A stretch of DNA of 7,800 nt from Actinomycetota bacterium (lineage in GTDB: Bacteria; Actinomycetota; Actinomycetes; S36-B12): positions 1 through 7,800 of the forward strand of contig WLND01000064.1 in assembly GCA_009726075.1 (NCBI GenBank). Reading direction: 5' to 3'. The position numbers were made by a program, and so were the translations under genes. This document shows positions 1 through 7,249 of this stretch, in pieces (the stretch's first letter is position 1; the number at the start of each line of letters is the position of its first letter). The notes beneath the pieces are model-generated. The model worked only from the letters and a program-made list of their open reading frames with translations, was not told the DNA's origin and ran no database searches.

Positions 1-221
1 CCCGAACCCCCCACGAGTCGGGTCACTTCCTCAGTCCAGGGCCGGATCCAGGCAGCCAGCGGGCTGTTCCCGCACCGCGAATCCGACTCCTTGAAACCTA
101 GCGATCAACGTCGCTGCGGAGAATGGCGAAACCTTCACGTTCCGCGGTCGATGTGCCGTCGGTCAGCGCGCCCTGCGACCCATCTGCCCATACCAGCGGG
201 ATACGCGGCCCGGGCGACGGG
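1..221. other. Intergenic stretch downstream of choD; no gene supported
   Basis: This stretch lies past the 3' end of the leftward gene row. All three forward frames stay open for some distance from the window edge, and a 35-codon GTG frame runs on the minus strand (138 to 31), but none has a convincing ribosome-binding site, family motif or the strong third-position G/C of the neighbours. Two small hairpins are possible: GCGGG-CTGTT-CCCGC at 59-73 and CCCGA/TCGGG arms at 1-5 and 18-22. Neither is followed by a T-run in either direction, so no convincing operon terminator is visible. A gene end from outside the window cannot be excluded. Confidence 0.5.
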
Positions 222-1931
222 TCAGGAGTCCTTCACCATGAGCCGCAAGGCCCCGTACGCCGGCTCAGGAACCACCGGGCGGAGGGGCGGCGTCACTGCG
301 ACGGGCCGGTACGGCTCACCGAGGACCGGGCGGCTATCGGTCTCGCCCCGGTTGGGCCACATCGACATCGCGCGTTCGGCCTGAGCCGTGATGGTCAGCG
401 ACGGGTTCACGCCCAGATTCGCCGTGATCGCTGAACCGTCGACGACATGGAGCCCCGGATGGCCGAATGCCCGGTGGTAGCCATCAATGACGCCGTGCTG
501 CTCGTCGACGCCGATGACGCAACCGCCAACGAAGTGGGCTGTCATCGCGGCGTCAAAGCTCTCGAACACGTTGCTGCCGGGAATGCCATCGATCTTCTCG
601 GCGATGCGCTGCACGACATCGGCGGCAGCCGGAATATAGGTCGGTGCCGGCTTGGATTCGTCCTTTTTCGTCGTCATCTTCCAGCGGCCAAGGGATGATC
701 GCGACCCCGTGAGGGTCAGCGAGTTGTCGACCGCCTGCATCACCAGCGAGATCACGGCCCGCTCGCTCCATCGGTGGACGTTGAGCAGGCCGACCGCGTT
801 GCGCCGCTGCCGAACCAATTCACGGGTCCAGACGCGCCAGCGCGCACGGCCGGCCTGAGGCACGGTGAGGACCGACTGGAGCAGGCCCATCGAGTTGGAC
901 CCCTTGCCGTATCGCACCGGCTCCACGTGGGTGAACTCGTCCGGGTAGAAGCTCGACGTGATCGCGACGCCCTCGGTGTAGTCGACGTCGCGTGACCGCG
1001 ACACGGCGCCGAGGATCGACTCGCTGTTGGTCCTCGATAGCCTGCCAAGGGACGACGACAGGCGCGGAAGGTGGCCGTCGTCCTTCATCCGGTGGAGCAG
1101 GCGTTGGGTGTTGTACGTGCCGGCGGCCATCACGACCTGCTCGGCGCTGATCACCCGCCGGCGCTTTCGCACCCACGACCCGGTGCGCTCGGTGGTGATC
1201 AGGTAGCCGCCTCCCGGCCGCTCCTCGATGCAGACGACGGTCGTGAGCGGTTGCACTGTTGCGCCAGCGCCCTCGGCGAGGGCGAGGTAGTTCTTGGGAA
1301 GGGTGTTCTTCGCGCCGACACGGCAGCCGGTCATGCAGGCACCGCAGTGGGTGCAGCCGGTTCGGGCGGGGCCGGCCCCGCCGAAGAACGGATCAGCGCG
1401 CTCGACCCCCGGGCCATCGCCGAAGTACACGGCAACGGGGGTGAGGCGGAAGGTGTGGCCGACGCCCATGTCGTCGGCGATCGCCTTCATGATCACGTCG
1501 CTGCGCGTCATCAGCGGATTCTCGACGACCCCGAGCATGCGCGATGCCTGGTCGTAGTGCGGTGCCAGTTCGGTCGCCCAGTCGGCGATATCGCGCCACT
1601 GGGGATCATCGAAAAATCGCTTCGGCGGCACGTACAGGGTGTTCGCGTAGTTCAGCGATCCACCGCCGACTCCGGCACCGGCGAGCACGACGACGTCCTT
1701 GAGCAGGTGAATGCGCTGGATGCCGGTGAGCCCGAGCCGTGGCGCCCACAGGAACGACCGCAGGCGCCACGAGGTCTTCGGGAGGTCGACGTCGCGAAAT
1801 CGGCGGCCCGCCTCGAACACGGTCACGCGATAGCCCCGCTCGGTCAGGCGCAGGGCCGAGACCGAACCGCCGAACCCTGAACCGATGATGGCGACATCGA
1901 CATCGAACGACGGGTCACCTGAATCCGACAC
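222..1931 (-). CDS. choD: ChoD-type GMC oxidoreductase (cholesterol oxidase-like FAD enzyme)
   Basis: A 569-residue FAD flavoprotein of the glucose-methanol-choline family. The whole length resembles M. tuberculosis ChoD (Rv3409c) as I remember it. Seen: the dinucleotide motif GSGFGG at 17-22 with the ribose-binding acid E40; the AGAGVGGGSLNYANTLY block at 84-100; a four-cysteine motif C193-x2-C196-x2-C199-x3-C203; and the GMC C-terminal signature with H466 (AHFVGGC) and N509 (GVNPSLTITAQAER). H466 and N509 match the active-site His and Asn of Streptomyces cholesterol oxidase. No secretion signal is visible, so it is probably cytoplasmic or membrane-associated. The start is a GTG with GGAGG four bases upstream, 22 bases after the gabD2 stop, which makes it the last gene of the row. 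The family role is oxidation of a 3-beta-hydroxysterol or another bulky alcohol; the true substrate and the electron acceptor are not settled by sequence. The Cys motif would fit a dehydrogenase rather than a strict oxidase. Confidence 0.9.
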   Translation of the reverse strand: MSDSGDPSFDVDVAIIGSGFGGSVSALRLTERGYRVTVFEAGRRFRDVDLPKTSWRLRSFLWAPRLGLTGIQRIHLLKDVVVLAGAGVGGGSLNYANTLYVPPKRFFDDPQWRDIADWATELAPHYDQASRMLGVVENPLMTRSDVIMKAIADDMGVGHTFRLTPVAVYFGDGPGVERADPFFGGAGPARTGCTHCGACMTGCRVGAKNTLPKNYLALAEGAGATVQPLTTVVCIEERPGGGYLITTERTGSWVRKRRRVISAEQVVMAAGTYNTQRLLHRMKDDGHLPRLSSSLGRLSRTNSESILGAVSRSRDVDYTEGVAITSSFYPDEFTHVEPVRYGKGSNSMGLLQSVLTVPQAGRARWRVWTRELVRQRRNAVGLLNVHRWSERAVISLVMQAVDNSLTLTGSRSSLGRWKMTTKKDESKPAPTYIPAAADVVQRIAEKIDGIPGSNVFESFDAAMTAHFVGGCVIGVDEQHGVIDGYHRAFGHPGLHVVDGSAITANLGVNPSLTITAQAERAMSMWPNRGETDSRPVLGEPYRPVAVTPPLRPVVPEPAYGALRLMVKDS

Positions 1932-1953
1932 GCTGCCTCCAACCGAGTTCGGA

Positions 1954-3525
1954 CTACTTCAGCCCAAGTTTCTTCAGCCCACCGAGGACCAGAACAAGTG
2001 TCTCGCCCCAGCGCTCATCCGACCACCCGAATGGCGCACCGAATCCAAGAAGTCTCTGGTGGGCGATGGTCTGCGACTCGGTGTACTTGAGCAGCCCCTC
2101 GGCCCCGTGCCTGCGGCCGAGGCCCGATTCGCCCATGCCGCCCATCGGCGCACGGGTACTGCCCCAGGCAGCCGCGTAGCCCTCGTTGACGTTCACGGTG
2201 CCGGCTCGCAGCCGTGCGGCCATTCGACGTCCGACGGCGTGGTCGCGCGTGATGACCGAGGCATTGAGGCCGTAGGCGGTGTCGTTGGCGCGGTCGATCG
2301 CCTCCTCGTCGGACGCGACGGGGTACAGCGCAACGACCGGCCCGAAGGTCTCCTCGTCGCACAGCACCATGTCGTCGGTGACAGCCTCCAGGATGGTCGG
2401 CTCGACGTAGTACGGCCCGATCTCGGGACGACGATGGCCACCGGCCCTGACCTGTGCGCCGCCGGAGACGGCATCGTCGATGTGGGCGATCACCCGGGTG
2501 GCCTGACCCTCGGAGATGAGCGACCCCATGTCGGCACCCCAGCCAACACCCGGCTTCATCACCAGCGCGTCGGCGCGCGCGGCGAAGGCCGCGGCGAATG
2601 CCTCGTAGATCGTGTCGTGGACGTAGATGCGCTCCATCGAGATGCAGAGCTGACCGGAGTTCGAGAATGACGATCGCGCGGCGATCTCGGCGGCCTTGTC
2701 GATATCGGCGTCGGCTCGGACGATCATGGCGTTCTTGCCGCCGAGCTCGAGGGAGCAGCCGATGAGCCGCTCGCCACATCGCTGGGCAACCTCGCGGCCC
2801 ACCCTGGTCGACCCGGTGAACATCACGTAGTCGACCTCTTCGATGACCAGGGGTCCGACCACTGCCCCCTCACCGGTCACGACCTGGATGACCGCTGCTG
2901 GCAGGCCCGCCTCGATGAGGAGGTCGATCGCCCACAGCGCAGTGAGCGTCGTCTGGACGTCGGGCTTGAGGATGACGGCATTCCCGGCGAGCAGCGCCGG
3001 CACGGCATCGCTGACGGCCAGGGTGAGCGGATAGTTCCAGGGCGAGAGCACCCCGACGACTCCCCTGGGCTGGTGCAGCTCCTGCACTCCGATCAGCCCG
3101 GGAAATGCCCCTCGATGCCGCTTGGGCCGCAGCAGGCGAGCAGCATCTCGGGCGTAGTGACGGGCATTGACCATGACGTCCAGGAGTTCTTCCATGGCAT
3201 CGCGGCGAGCCTTGCCGGTCTCGAGCTGGACGAGGTCCAGGCCCTGCTCGCGCCGCTGCTGGATGAGGTCATGGAAGGCCAGCATGACCTTCGCGCGCTG
3301 CCGTACCGACAGGGCCGCCCAGGCGGGCTGAGCGGCGCGAGCCACGCTCACTGCGCCCTCGACCTCAACGGGCCCGGACATCGGCAGGTCGTACAGCCGT
3401 TCGCCGGTGAACGGGGCGACAACCACGCGGTTGACCGGGTCGGGCCCGAGCGCGGCCCGCTGCAGGAGGCGATCGATGAGTGCAGGGTCGATCAGCGCAG
3501 GGTCGATCAGGGCCTGATCAGGCAT
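1954..3525 (-). CDS. gabD2: Succinate-semialdehyde dehydrogenase, GabD2 type
   Basis: A 523-residue aldehyde dehydrogenase that should oxidise succinic semialdehyde to succinate with NAD(P)+, feeding the TCA cycle from 4-aminobutyrate or 2-oxoglutarate shunt routes. Seen: SPWNYP at 161-166 with the oxyanion-hole N164; LKPD at 186-189 in the cofactor fold; LELGGK at 259-264 with general base E260; SNSGQLC at 288-294 with nucleophile C294; and EETFGPV near 371. The sequence follows M. tuberculosis GabD2 (Rv1731) closely as I remember it, including the C-terminal APMGGMGESGLGRRHG block. The start ATG lies 15 bases after the guaB3 stop, with a weak GGA-containing upstream stretch. The N-terminus is odd: residues 5-19 are three copies of an ALIDP-like unit from a 15-bp tandem repeat. 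It sits between guaB3 and choD, a place where the M. tuberculosis cluster has no such gene. Related aldehydes could be substrates too. Confidence 0.9.
   Translation of the reverse strand: MPDQALIDPALIDPALIDRLLQRAALGPDPVNRVVVAPFTGERLYDLPMSGPVEVEGAVSVARAAQPAWAALSVRQRAKVMLAFHDLIQQRREQGLDLVQLETGKARRDAMEELLDVMVNARHYARDAARLLRPKRHRGAFPGLIGVQELHQPRGVVGVLSPWNYPLTLAVSDAVPALLAGNAVILKPDVQTTLTALWAIDLLIEAGLPAAVIQVVTGEGAVVGPLVIEEVDYVMFTGSTRVGREVAQRCGERLIGCSLELGGKNAMIVRADADIDKAAEIAARSSFSNSGQLCISMERIYVHDTIYEAFAAAFAARADALVMKPGVGWGADMGSLISEGQATRVIAHIDDAVSGGAQVRAGGHRRPEIGPYYVEPTILEAVTDDMVLCDEETFGPVVALYPVASDEEAIDRANDTAYGLNASVITRDHAVGRRMAARLRAGTVNVNEGYAAAWGSTRAPMGGMGESGLGRRHGAEGLLKYTESQTIAHQRLLGFGAPFGWSDERWGETLVLVLGGLKKLGLK
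3469..3513 (-). repeat. 15-bp tandem microrepeat in the gabD2 5' end
   Basis: Three 15-bp units (3513-3499, 3498-3484, 3483-3469) read GCCCTGATCGACCCT, GCGCTGATCGACCCT and GCACTCATCGATCGC. They encode ALIDP, ALIDP and ALIDR. The first two differ by one base, and the third has diverged and merges into the conserved start of the enzyme. Confidence 0.85.
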
Positions 3526-3540
3526 GGGCGTCCGATCCCA

Positions 3541-4653
3541 TTACGCGGTGACGACCATCTCGACCCGCTGGAACTCCTTGACATCGCTGTATCCCGTGAT
3601 GGCCATCGCCTTTCGCAGGGCTCCGACGATATTCAGCGTGCCCTCGGCATTTCGCGAGGGGCCGTGCAGCACCTCGGCGAACGCCCCGGCCTGCGGCAGG
3701 AGGTTGCGCTGGCCGCGGGGAAGGTGCGGATGCCAGGCCTCGGCTCCCCAGTGAGCGCCACCTCCGGGAGCATCGGTCGCGCGGGCCAGCACCGAGCCCA
3801 GCATGGCCGCATCGGCACCGCACGCGAAGGCCTTGACGATATCGCCGCTCCGGCCCATCGCCCCGTCGGCGATCACGTGGACGTAGCGGCCGCCGGACTC
3901 GTCGAGGTAGTCGCGCCGAGCCGCAGCGACATCGGAGACCGCGCTTGCCATCGGTACTCGCACCCCCAGGACGTCGCCCGTCGTGTGCGCCGAACCGCCG
4001 CCGAACCCGACCAGCACGCCTGCGGCACCGGTGCGCATGAGGTGGAGTGCCGCCTGGTAGGTCGCGCACCCGCCGACGATAACCGGCACTTCGAGCTGGT
4101 GGATGAACTGCTTGAGGTTCAGCGGCACCCCATCGCCCGTGACGTGTTCGGCCGAGACAGTCGTGCCCCGGATGACGATGATGTCGGCTCCCGCGGCGGC
4201 CGCCAGCGGGGCGAGGTCGGCGGTGCCCTGCGGGCTGACCGCTGCGACAACAGTGATGCCCGACGCCTTCAGGGCCACGATGCGCTCGGCCACGAGATCC
4301 GGGTCGACAGCCTGCGCTGCATACAGATGCTGCATGCGCTCGGTCACGCCGGGGCCGGATAGCCCGGCGATCTCGGCGAGCTGCGCCGTGGGGTCGGCGT
4401 AGCGTCCCCACAGGCCTTCGAGATTGAGTGCCGCCGGCATGCCGAGGCTCGCCAGGGTCGAGATGCTCGTCGGCGACACGACGGAGTCCATCGGCGCAGC
4501 GATGAACGGAAGGTCGAAGTTGTAGGCGTCAATGTGCCAGGAGGTCGATACCTCCTGGGGATCACGGGTTCGCCGACTCGGGGCGATCGCGACCTCGTCG
4601 AATGAATACGCGCGGCGGGCACGCTTACCCCCGCCGATCTGGATCTCGTTCAA
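3541..4653 (-). CDS. guaB3: GuaB3 family IMP dehydrogenase-related protein
   Basis: A 370-residue TIM-barrel protein of the IMPDH/GMP reductase superfamily, CBS-less like the actinobacterial GuaB3 proteins. Seen: N-terminal GGGKRARRAYSFDEVAIAPS (8-27), matching the GuaB3 opening; IAAPMDSVVSP (51-61); DGVPLNLKQFIHQLEVPVIVGG (174-195); GRYVHVIADGAMGRSGDIVKAFACGADAAMLGS from 255, the phosphate-binding half; and the C-terminal LRKAMAITGYSDVKEFQ. The loop that in GuaB carries the catalytic cysteine (GSICTT) reads GSAHTT here, with H223 in the Cys position. Canonical IMPDH chemistry is therefore unlikely. Cyanobacterial GuaB3 has been reported to act as a GMP reductase, but the role in actinobacteria is open. 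I chose the TTG at 4653: AGGA lies five bases before it, it falls seven bases after the guaB stop, and it gives the family N-terminus. The open frame continues upstream to 4788 inside guaB. Confidence 0.88.
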   Translation of the reverse strand: MNEIQIGGGKRARRAYSFDEVAIAPSRRTRDPQEVSTSWHIDAYNFDLPFIAAPMDSVVSPTSISTLASLGMPAALNLEGLWGRYADPTAQLAEIAGLSGPGVTERMQHLYAAQAVDPDLVAERIVALKASGITVVAAVSPQGTADLAPLAAAAGADIIVIRGTTVSAEHVTGDGVPLNLKQFIHQLEVPVIVGGCATYQAALHLMRTGAAGVLVGFGGGSAHTTGDVLGVRVPMASAVSDVAAARRDYLDESGGRYVHVIADGAMGRSGDIVKAFACGADAAMLGSVLARATDAPGGGAHWGAEAWHPHLPRGQRNLLPQAGAFAEVLHGPSRNAEGTLNIVGALRKAMAITGYSDVKEFQRVEMVVTA

Positions 4654-4660
4654 CTCGTTC

Positions 4661-6205
4661 CTATCGACTTGAGTAGTTGGGTGCCTCGATGACCATCTGG
4701 ACGTCGTGCGGGTGGCTCTCGCGCAGGCCGGCAGCGGTGATGCGGACGAAGGAGCCCTTTGCATGCAGCTCGGCGATGGTCGCCGCACCCGAGTAGCCCA
4801 TCGATGCGCGTAGGCCCCCGATGAGTTGATGCGCGACGTTGCTCAGCGGGCCGCGGTAGGCCACCACACCCTCGATTCCCTCAGGCACCAGCTTGTCGTC
4901 GGAGAGGACATCGTCCTGAAAGTAGCGATCCTTGCTGTAGGAGCGGGCCTCGCCCCGAGACTGCATCGCCCCGAGCGACCCCATGCCTCGATACGACTTG
5001 AACTGCTTGCCGCCGACGAACACGACGTCACCGGGCGCCTCCTCGGTGCCGGCGAGGAGCGACCCGAGCATCACGGTGTCAGCGCCGGCGACGAGGGCCT
5101 TTGCGATGTCGCCGGAATATTGCAGGCCGCCGTCGCCGATCAGGGGCACGCCGGCGGGGCCGGCAGCCAGGGATGCCTCGTAGATCGCCGAGATCTGCGG
5201 GACGCCGACGCCAGCGACAACCCGCGTCGTGCAGATCGACCCGGGGCCTACGCCCACCTTGATGCCGTCGGCCCCGGCGTCGACGAGGGCCTGCGCCCCG
5301 GCCCTCGTCGCGACGTTGCCTCCGACGATGTCGATCGAAGTCTCGCGCTTGAGCAGCCTCACCATGTCGAGCACCGCGCGCGAGTGGCCGTGCGCCGTGT
5401 CGACGATGAGGAAGTCGACACCCGAGTCGGCGAGGGCATGGGCGCGCTTGCGGGCGTCCTCGCCAACGCCGACCGCAGCGCCGACGACGAGGCGTCCGCT
5501 GGCATCCTTCGTGGCGTGCGGGTACCTATCGGCCTTCACGAAATCCTTCACCGTGAACAAGCCGCGGAGTCGTCCGTCCGCATCGATCAAGGGAAGCTTC
5601 TCGACCTTGCGAGTGGCCAGGAGCGCGAGGGCCTCATTCGGGTCAATGCCGACCCGAGCGGTGACCAACGGCATCGGTGTCATCACGGCCGACGCCGGCT
5701 TTCCCATGTCGTCCTCGAAGCGCATGTCGCGGTTGGTCACGATGCCCAGGAGCACGCCGGTCGCGTCGACGACCGGTACTCCGGAGATTCGATACCGGCC
5801 GCACAGGCGATCGACGTCGGCGAGGGAGTCGGTTGGCAGGCAGGTCACGGGATTGGTGATCATGCCAGCCTCGGAGCGCTTGACGAGGTCGACCTGAGCC
5901 GCCTGATCGTCGATCGGCAGGTTGCGGTGGAGTACCCCGACTCCCCCCTGACGGGCCATCGCGATCGCCATGCGCGCCTCGGTGACGGTGTCCATGGCAC
6001 TGGACACGAGCGGCAGCTTGACGCTGATGTTGCGAGTGACCTTGGACGTCGTGTCGACTTCGCTCGGCACCACGTCGGATTCGGCAGGGAGCAGCAGCAC
6101 ATCGTCGTACGTCAGGCCCAGGTAGGCGAATTTCGAGGGGATCGAAGCGTCATTGACCGCTCCCCCGCGGTCAACCGTCGGATCGTCCTGCCTGCCGATG
6201 GCCAA
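4661..6205 (-). CDS. guaB: Inosine-5'-monophosphate dehydrogenase (IMPDH)
   Basis: Cytosolic tetrameric enzyme that oxidises IMP to XMP with NAD+, the rate-setting step of guanine nucleotide synthesis. Counting from the TTG at 6205 (514 residues): LGLTYDDVLLLP opens the barrel at about 29-40; a CBS-domain pair spans about 110-227 and interrupts the barrel; GVGPGSICTTRVVAGVG carries catalytic C325; GDGGLQYSGDIAKAL binds phosphate; the flap holds MGSLGAM and the catalytic DRYF (R427, Y428); and the C-terminus ends in SHPHDVQMVIEAPNY. It resembles M. tuberculosis GuaB2 throughout. The start is uncertain. Only two in-frame start codons precede the conserved barrel: TTG 6205, with GGAG six bases upstream, and TTG 6244 (527 residues), which lies inside a small inverted repeat. 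I prefer 6205. The stop is followed seven bases later by guaB3. The CBS pair suggests purine-nucleotide regulation, as in other IMPDHs. Confidence 0.95.
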   Translation of the reverse strand: MAIGRQDDPTVDRGGAVNDASIPSKFAYLGLTYDDVLLLPAESDVVPSEVDTTSKVTRNISVKLPLVSSAMDTVTEARMAIAMARQGGVGVLHRNLPIDDQAAQVDLVKRSEAGMITNPVTCLPTDSLADVDRLCGRYRISGVPVVDATGVLLGIVTNRDMRFEDDMGKPASAVMTPMPLVTARVGIDPNEALALLATRKVEKLPLIDADGRLRGLFTVKDFVKADRYPHATKDASGRLVVGAAVGVGEDARKRAHALADSGVDFLIVDTAHGHSRAVLDMVRLLKRETSIDIVGGNVATRAGAQALVDAGADGIKVGVGPGSICTTRVVAGVGVPQISAIYEASLAAGPAGVPLIGDGGLQYSGDIAKALVAGADTVMLGSLLAGTEEAPGDVVFVGGKQFKSYRGMGSLGAMQSRGEARSYSKDRYFQDDVLSDDKLVPEGIEGVVAYRGPLSNVAHQLIGGLRASMGYSGAATIAELHAKGSFVRITAAGLRESHPHDVQMVIEAPNYSSR

Positions 6206-6221
6206 AGTGCGCTCCGATGTT

Positions 6222-6245
6222 CTTGGGGGGCTTGAATACCCCAAG
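6222..6245 (-). other. Inverted repeat between merR and guaB
   Basis: Seven-base perfect arms, CTTGGGG at 6222-6228 and CCCCAAG at 6239-6245, enclose a 10-base loop. It begins immediately after the merR stop codon and ends 16 bases before the preferred guaB TTG start. On the minus-strand transcript it would be a GC-rich stem in the guaB leader. There is no U-run, so it may be a weak terminator, a processing site, a leader structure or an operator. No riboswitch class is recognised. Confidence 0.4.
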
Positions 6246-6246
6246 G

Positions 6247-7242
6247 CTACTCGCCTACGGCACGGGCAATTCGCTCGACCGCATCGGTGAGAGAGAACAC
6301 CGGCTCGACGCCGGGCGGGAGCCCTTCACCCCAGCCGGGGCCTCCGACGAGCACGGTCGGGGTCGGCCGGAACTGTGGCAGCGATGCGACCGCGCTCACC
6401 TCGCCGGTCGAGCGGGTCTGCGACCACACGAGCACTGCGGCCGGACCGATTCTCTGCACTGCCTGCACCAGCGAGGCCGCCGGCATCGGCTCGTTGAGGA
6501 GTCGGACGGCAATCCGCCGCTCGGCAAGGCCCGCGGCCACCGCCCACAAGGGCAACGAGTGCTGCTCCCTGTCAGCTGCCGCGAGGATCACCGCCCGGGC
6601 GTTCAGTGGGTGCTTGAGGCGTCGAATGACCTCCGACAGCGACGAGACCACCGCACCGGTCAGCGTGTGCTCGATTTCGATGCCCCGCCCGCTCGACCGC
6701 CAGCGCTCGCCGACGCCCGCGAGCACGGGCACCAGCAGGTCGTTCCAGGTGGCGATGACTCCCCGCGCCTCATTGGACTCGTCGATGATTGCCGAGCACG
6801 TCGGGCCGTCGAGGGCGAGCGCTGCCCGCGCGAGCCCGCGCGAGGCGGCGGATGCTCCCGGCAGGGCGATCACTTGGCCACCCCCTGGTCGCCCGCTGGA
6901 CTCGTCGAGCGCTGCCGATGCCGCGTCGGGTGCAACCGGGCGAGTTGTGGGCCGGGTCATCAATGCCGTGACAGACGCCAAGCGCTCGACCTCGAGGACC
7001 GCGGTCAAGGCATCTCGGGCGGCGTCGACGGGCGGAACGCCTGCGATGACAAGGCGGCGCATGTGCTCGAGGCGGACGAGGTCCTGCGCCGAGTAGCGCC
7101 GATGGGCACCAGGCTCGTGGCCCGACGGGCCCAGGCCATACCGGCGGTCCCATGTTCGGAGGGTTGCGGGAGCCACACCAAGGCGGCGGGCAACCGCCGC
7201 AACCGTGAGTCCAGGGGCGACGGCTGCTCGACTCACTTGCAT
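6247..7242 (-). CDS. MerR-family regulator with CarH/LitR-like cobalamin-binding module
   Basis: A 331-residue two-part regulator. Residues 11-80 form the MerR winged helix: LTVAAVARRLGVAPATLRTWDRRYG with the following HRRYSAQDLVRLEHMRRLVIAGV. A low-complexity linker (about 90-130) leads to a helical cap (about 131-210) and a Rossmann-like domain (about 215-330). The cap ends in W181-x9-E191-H192, the exact Wx9EH signature of adenosylcobalamin-dependent CarH-type photoreceptors. H228 (E226-x-H228) falls 36 residues later, where CarH and other B12 proteins place the lower cobalt ligand; the usual DxHxxG glycine is P231. The residue after W181 is Arg, where Thermus CarH has the His that ligates cobalt after light exposure. 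It may be a B12 and/or light sensor, or a relative that lost part of that function. The ATG start has no Shine-Dalgarno sequence, so the mRNA may be leaderless; GTG at codon 3 is an alternative. guaB starts 41 bases downstream. Confidence 0.85.
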   Translation of the reverse strand: MQVSRAAVAPGLTVAAVARRLGVAPATLRTWDRRYGLGPSGHEPGAHRRYSAQDLVRLEHMRRLVIAGVPPVDAARDALTAVLEVERLASVTALMTRPTTRPVAPDAASAALDESSGRPGGGQVIALPGASAASRGLARAALALDGPTCSAIIDESNEARGVIATWNDLLVPVLAGVGERWRSSGRGIEIEHTLTGAVVSSLSEVIRRLKHPLNARAVILAAADREQHSLPLWAVAAGLAERRIAVRLLNEPMPAASLVQAVQRIGPAAVLVWSQTRSTGEVSAVASLPQFRPTPTVLVGGPGWGEGLPPGVEPVFSLTDAVERIARAVGE

Positions 7243-7249
7243 ATTGTGC

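Noticed and set aside
31..138. 35-codon GTG frame on the minus strand after choD
   Set aside because: No clear ribosome-binding site, lower third-position GC than the neighbours and no recognisable family. Too short to support.
1..434. Forward frames at the window start overlapping the choD 3' end
   Set aside because: Arg/Pro/Ser-rich translations without motifs or ribosome-binding sites. They overlap choD in antisense by more than 150 bases.
1071..2670. Long forward frames opposite choD and gabD2 (1071-1880, 1885-2670)
   Set aside because: Antisense shadows of strongly supported genes, with no signals of their own.
3073..4362. 429-codon forward frame opposite gabD2 and guaB3
   Set aside because: Antisense shadow in GC-rich DNA. 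It crosses a gene junction, has no ribosome-binding site or family motif, and the opposite strand is clearly coding.
4826..6235. 469-codon forward frame opposite guaB
   Set aside because: Mirrors the codon pattern of guaB on the other strand. The His- and Asp-rich translation has no recognisable domain.
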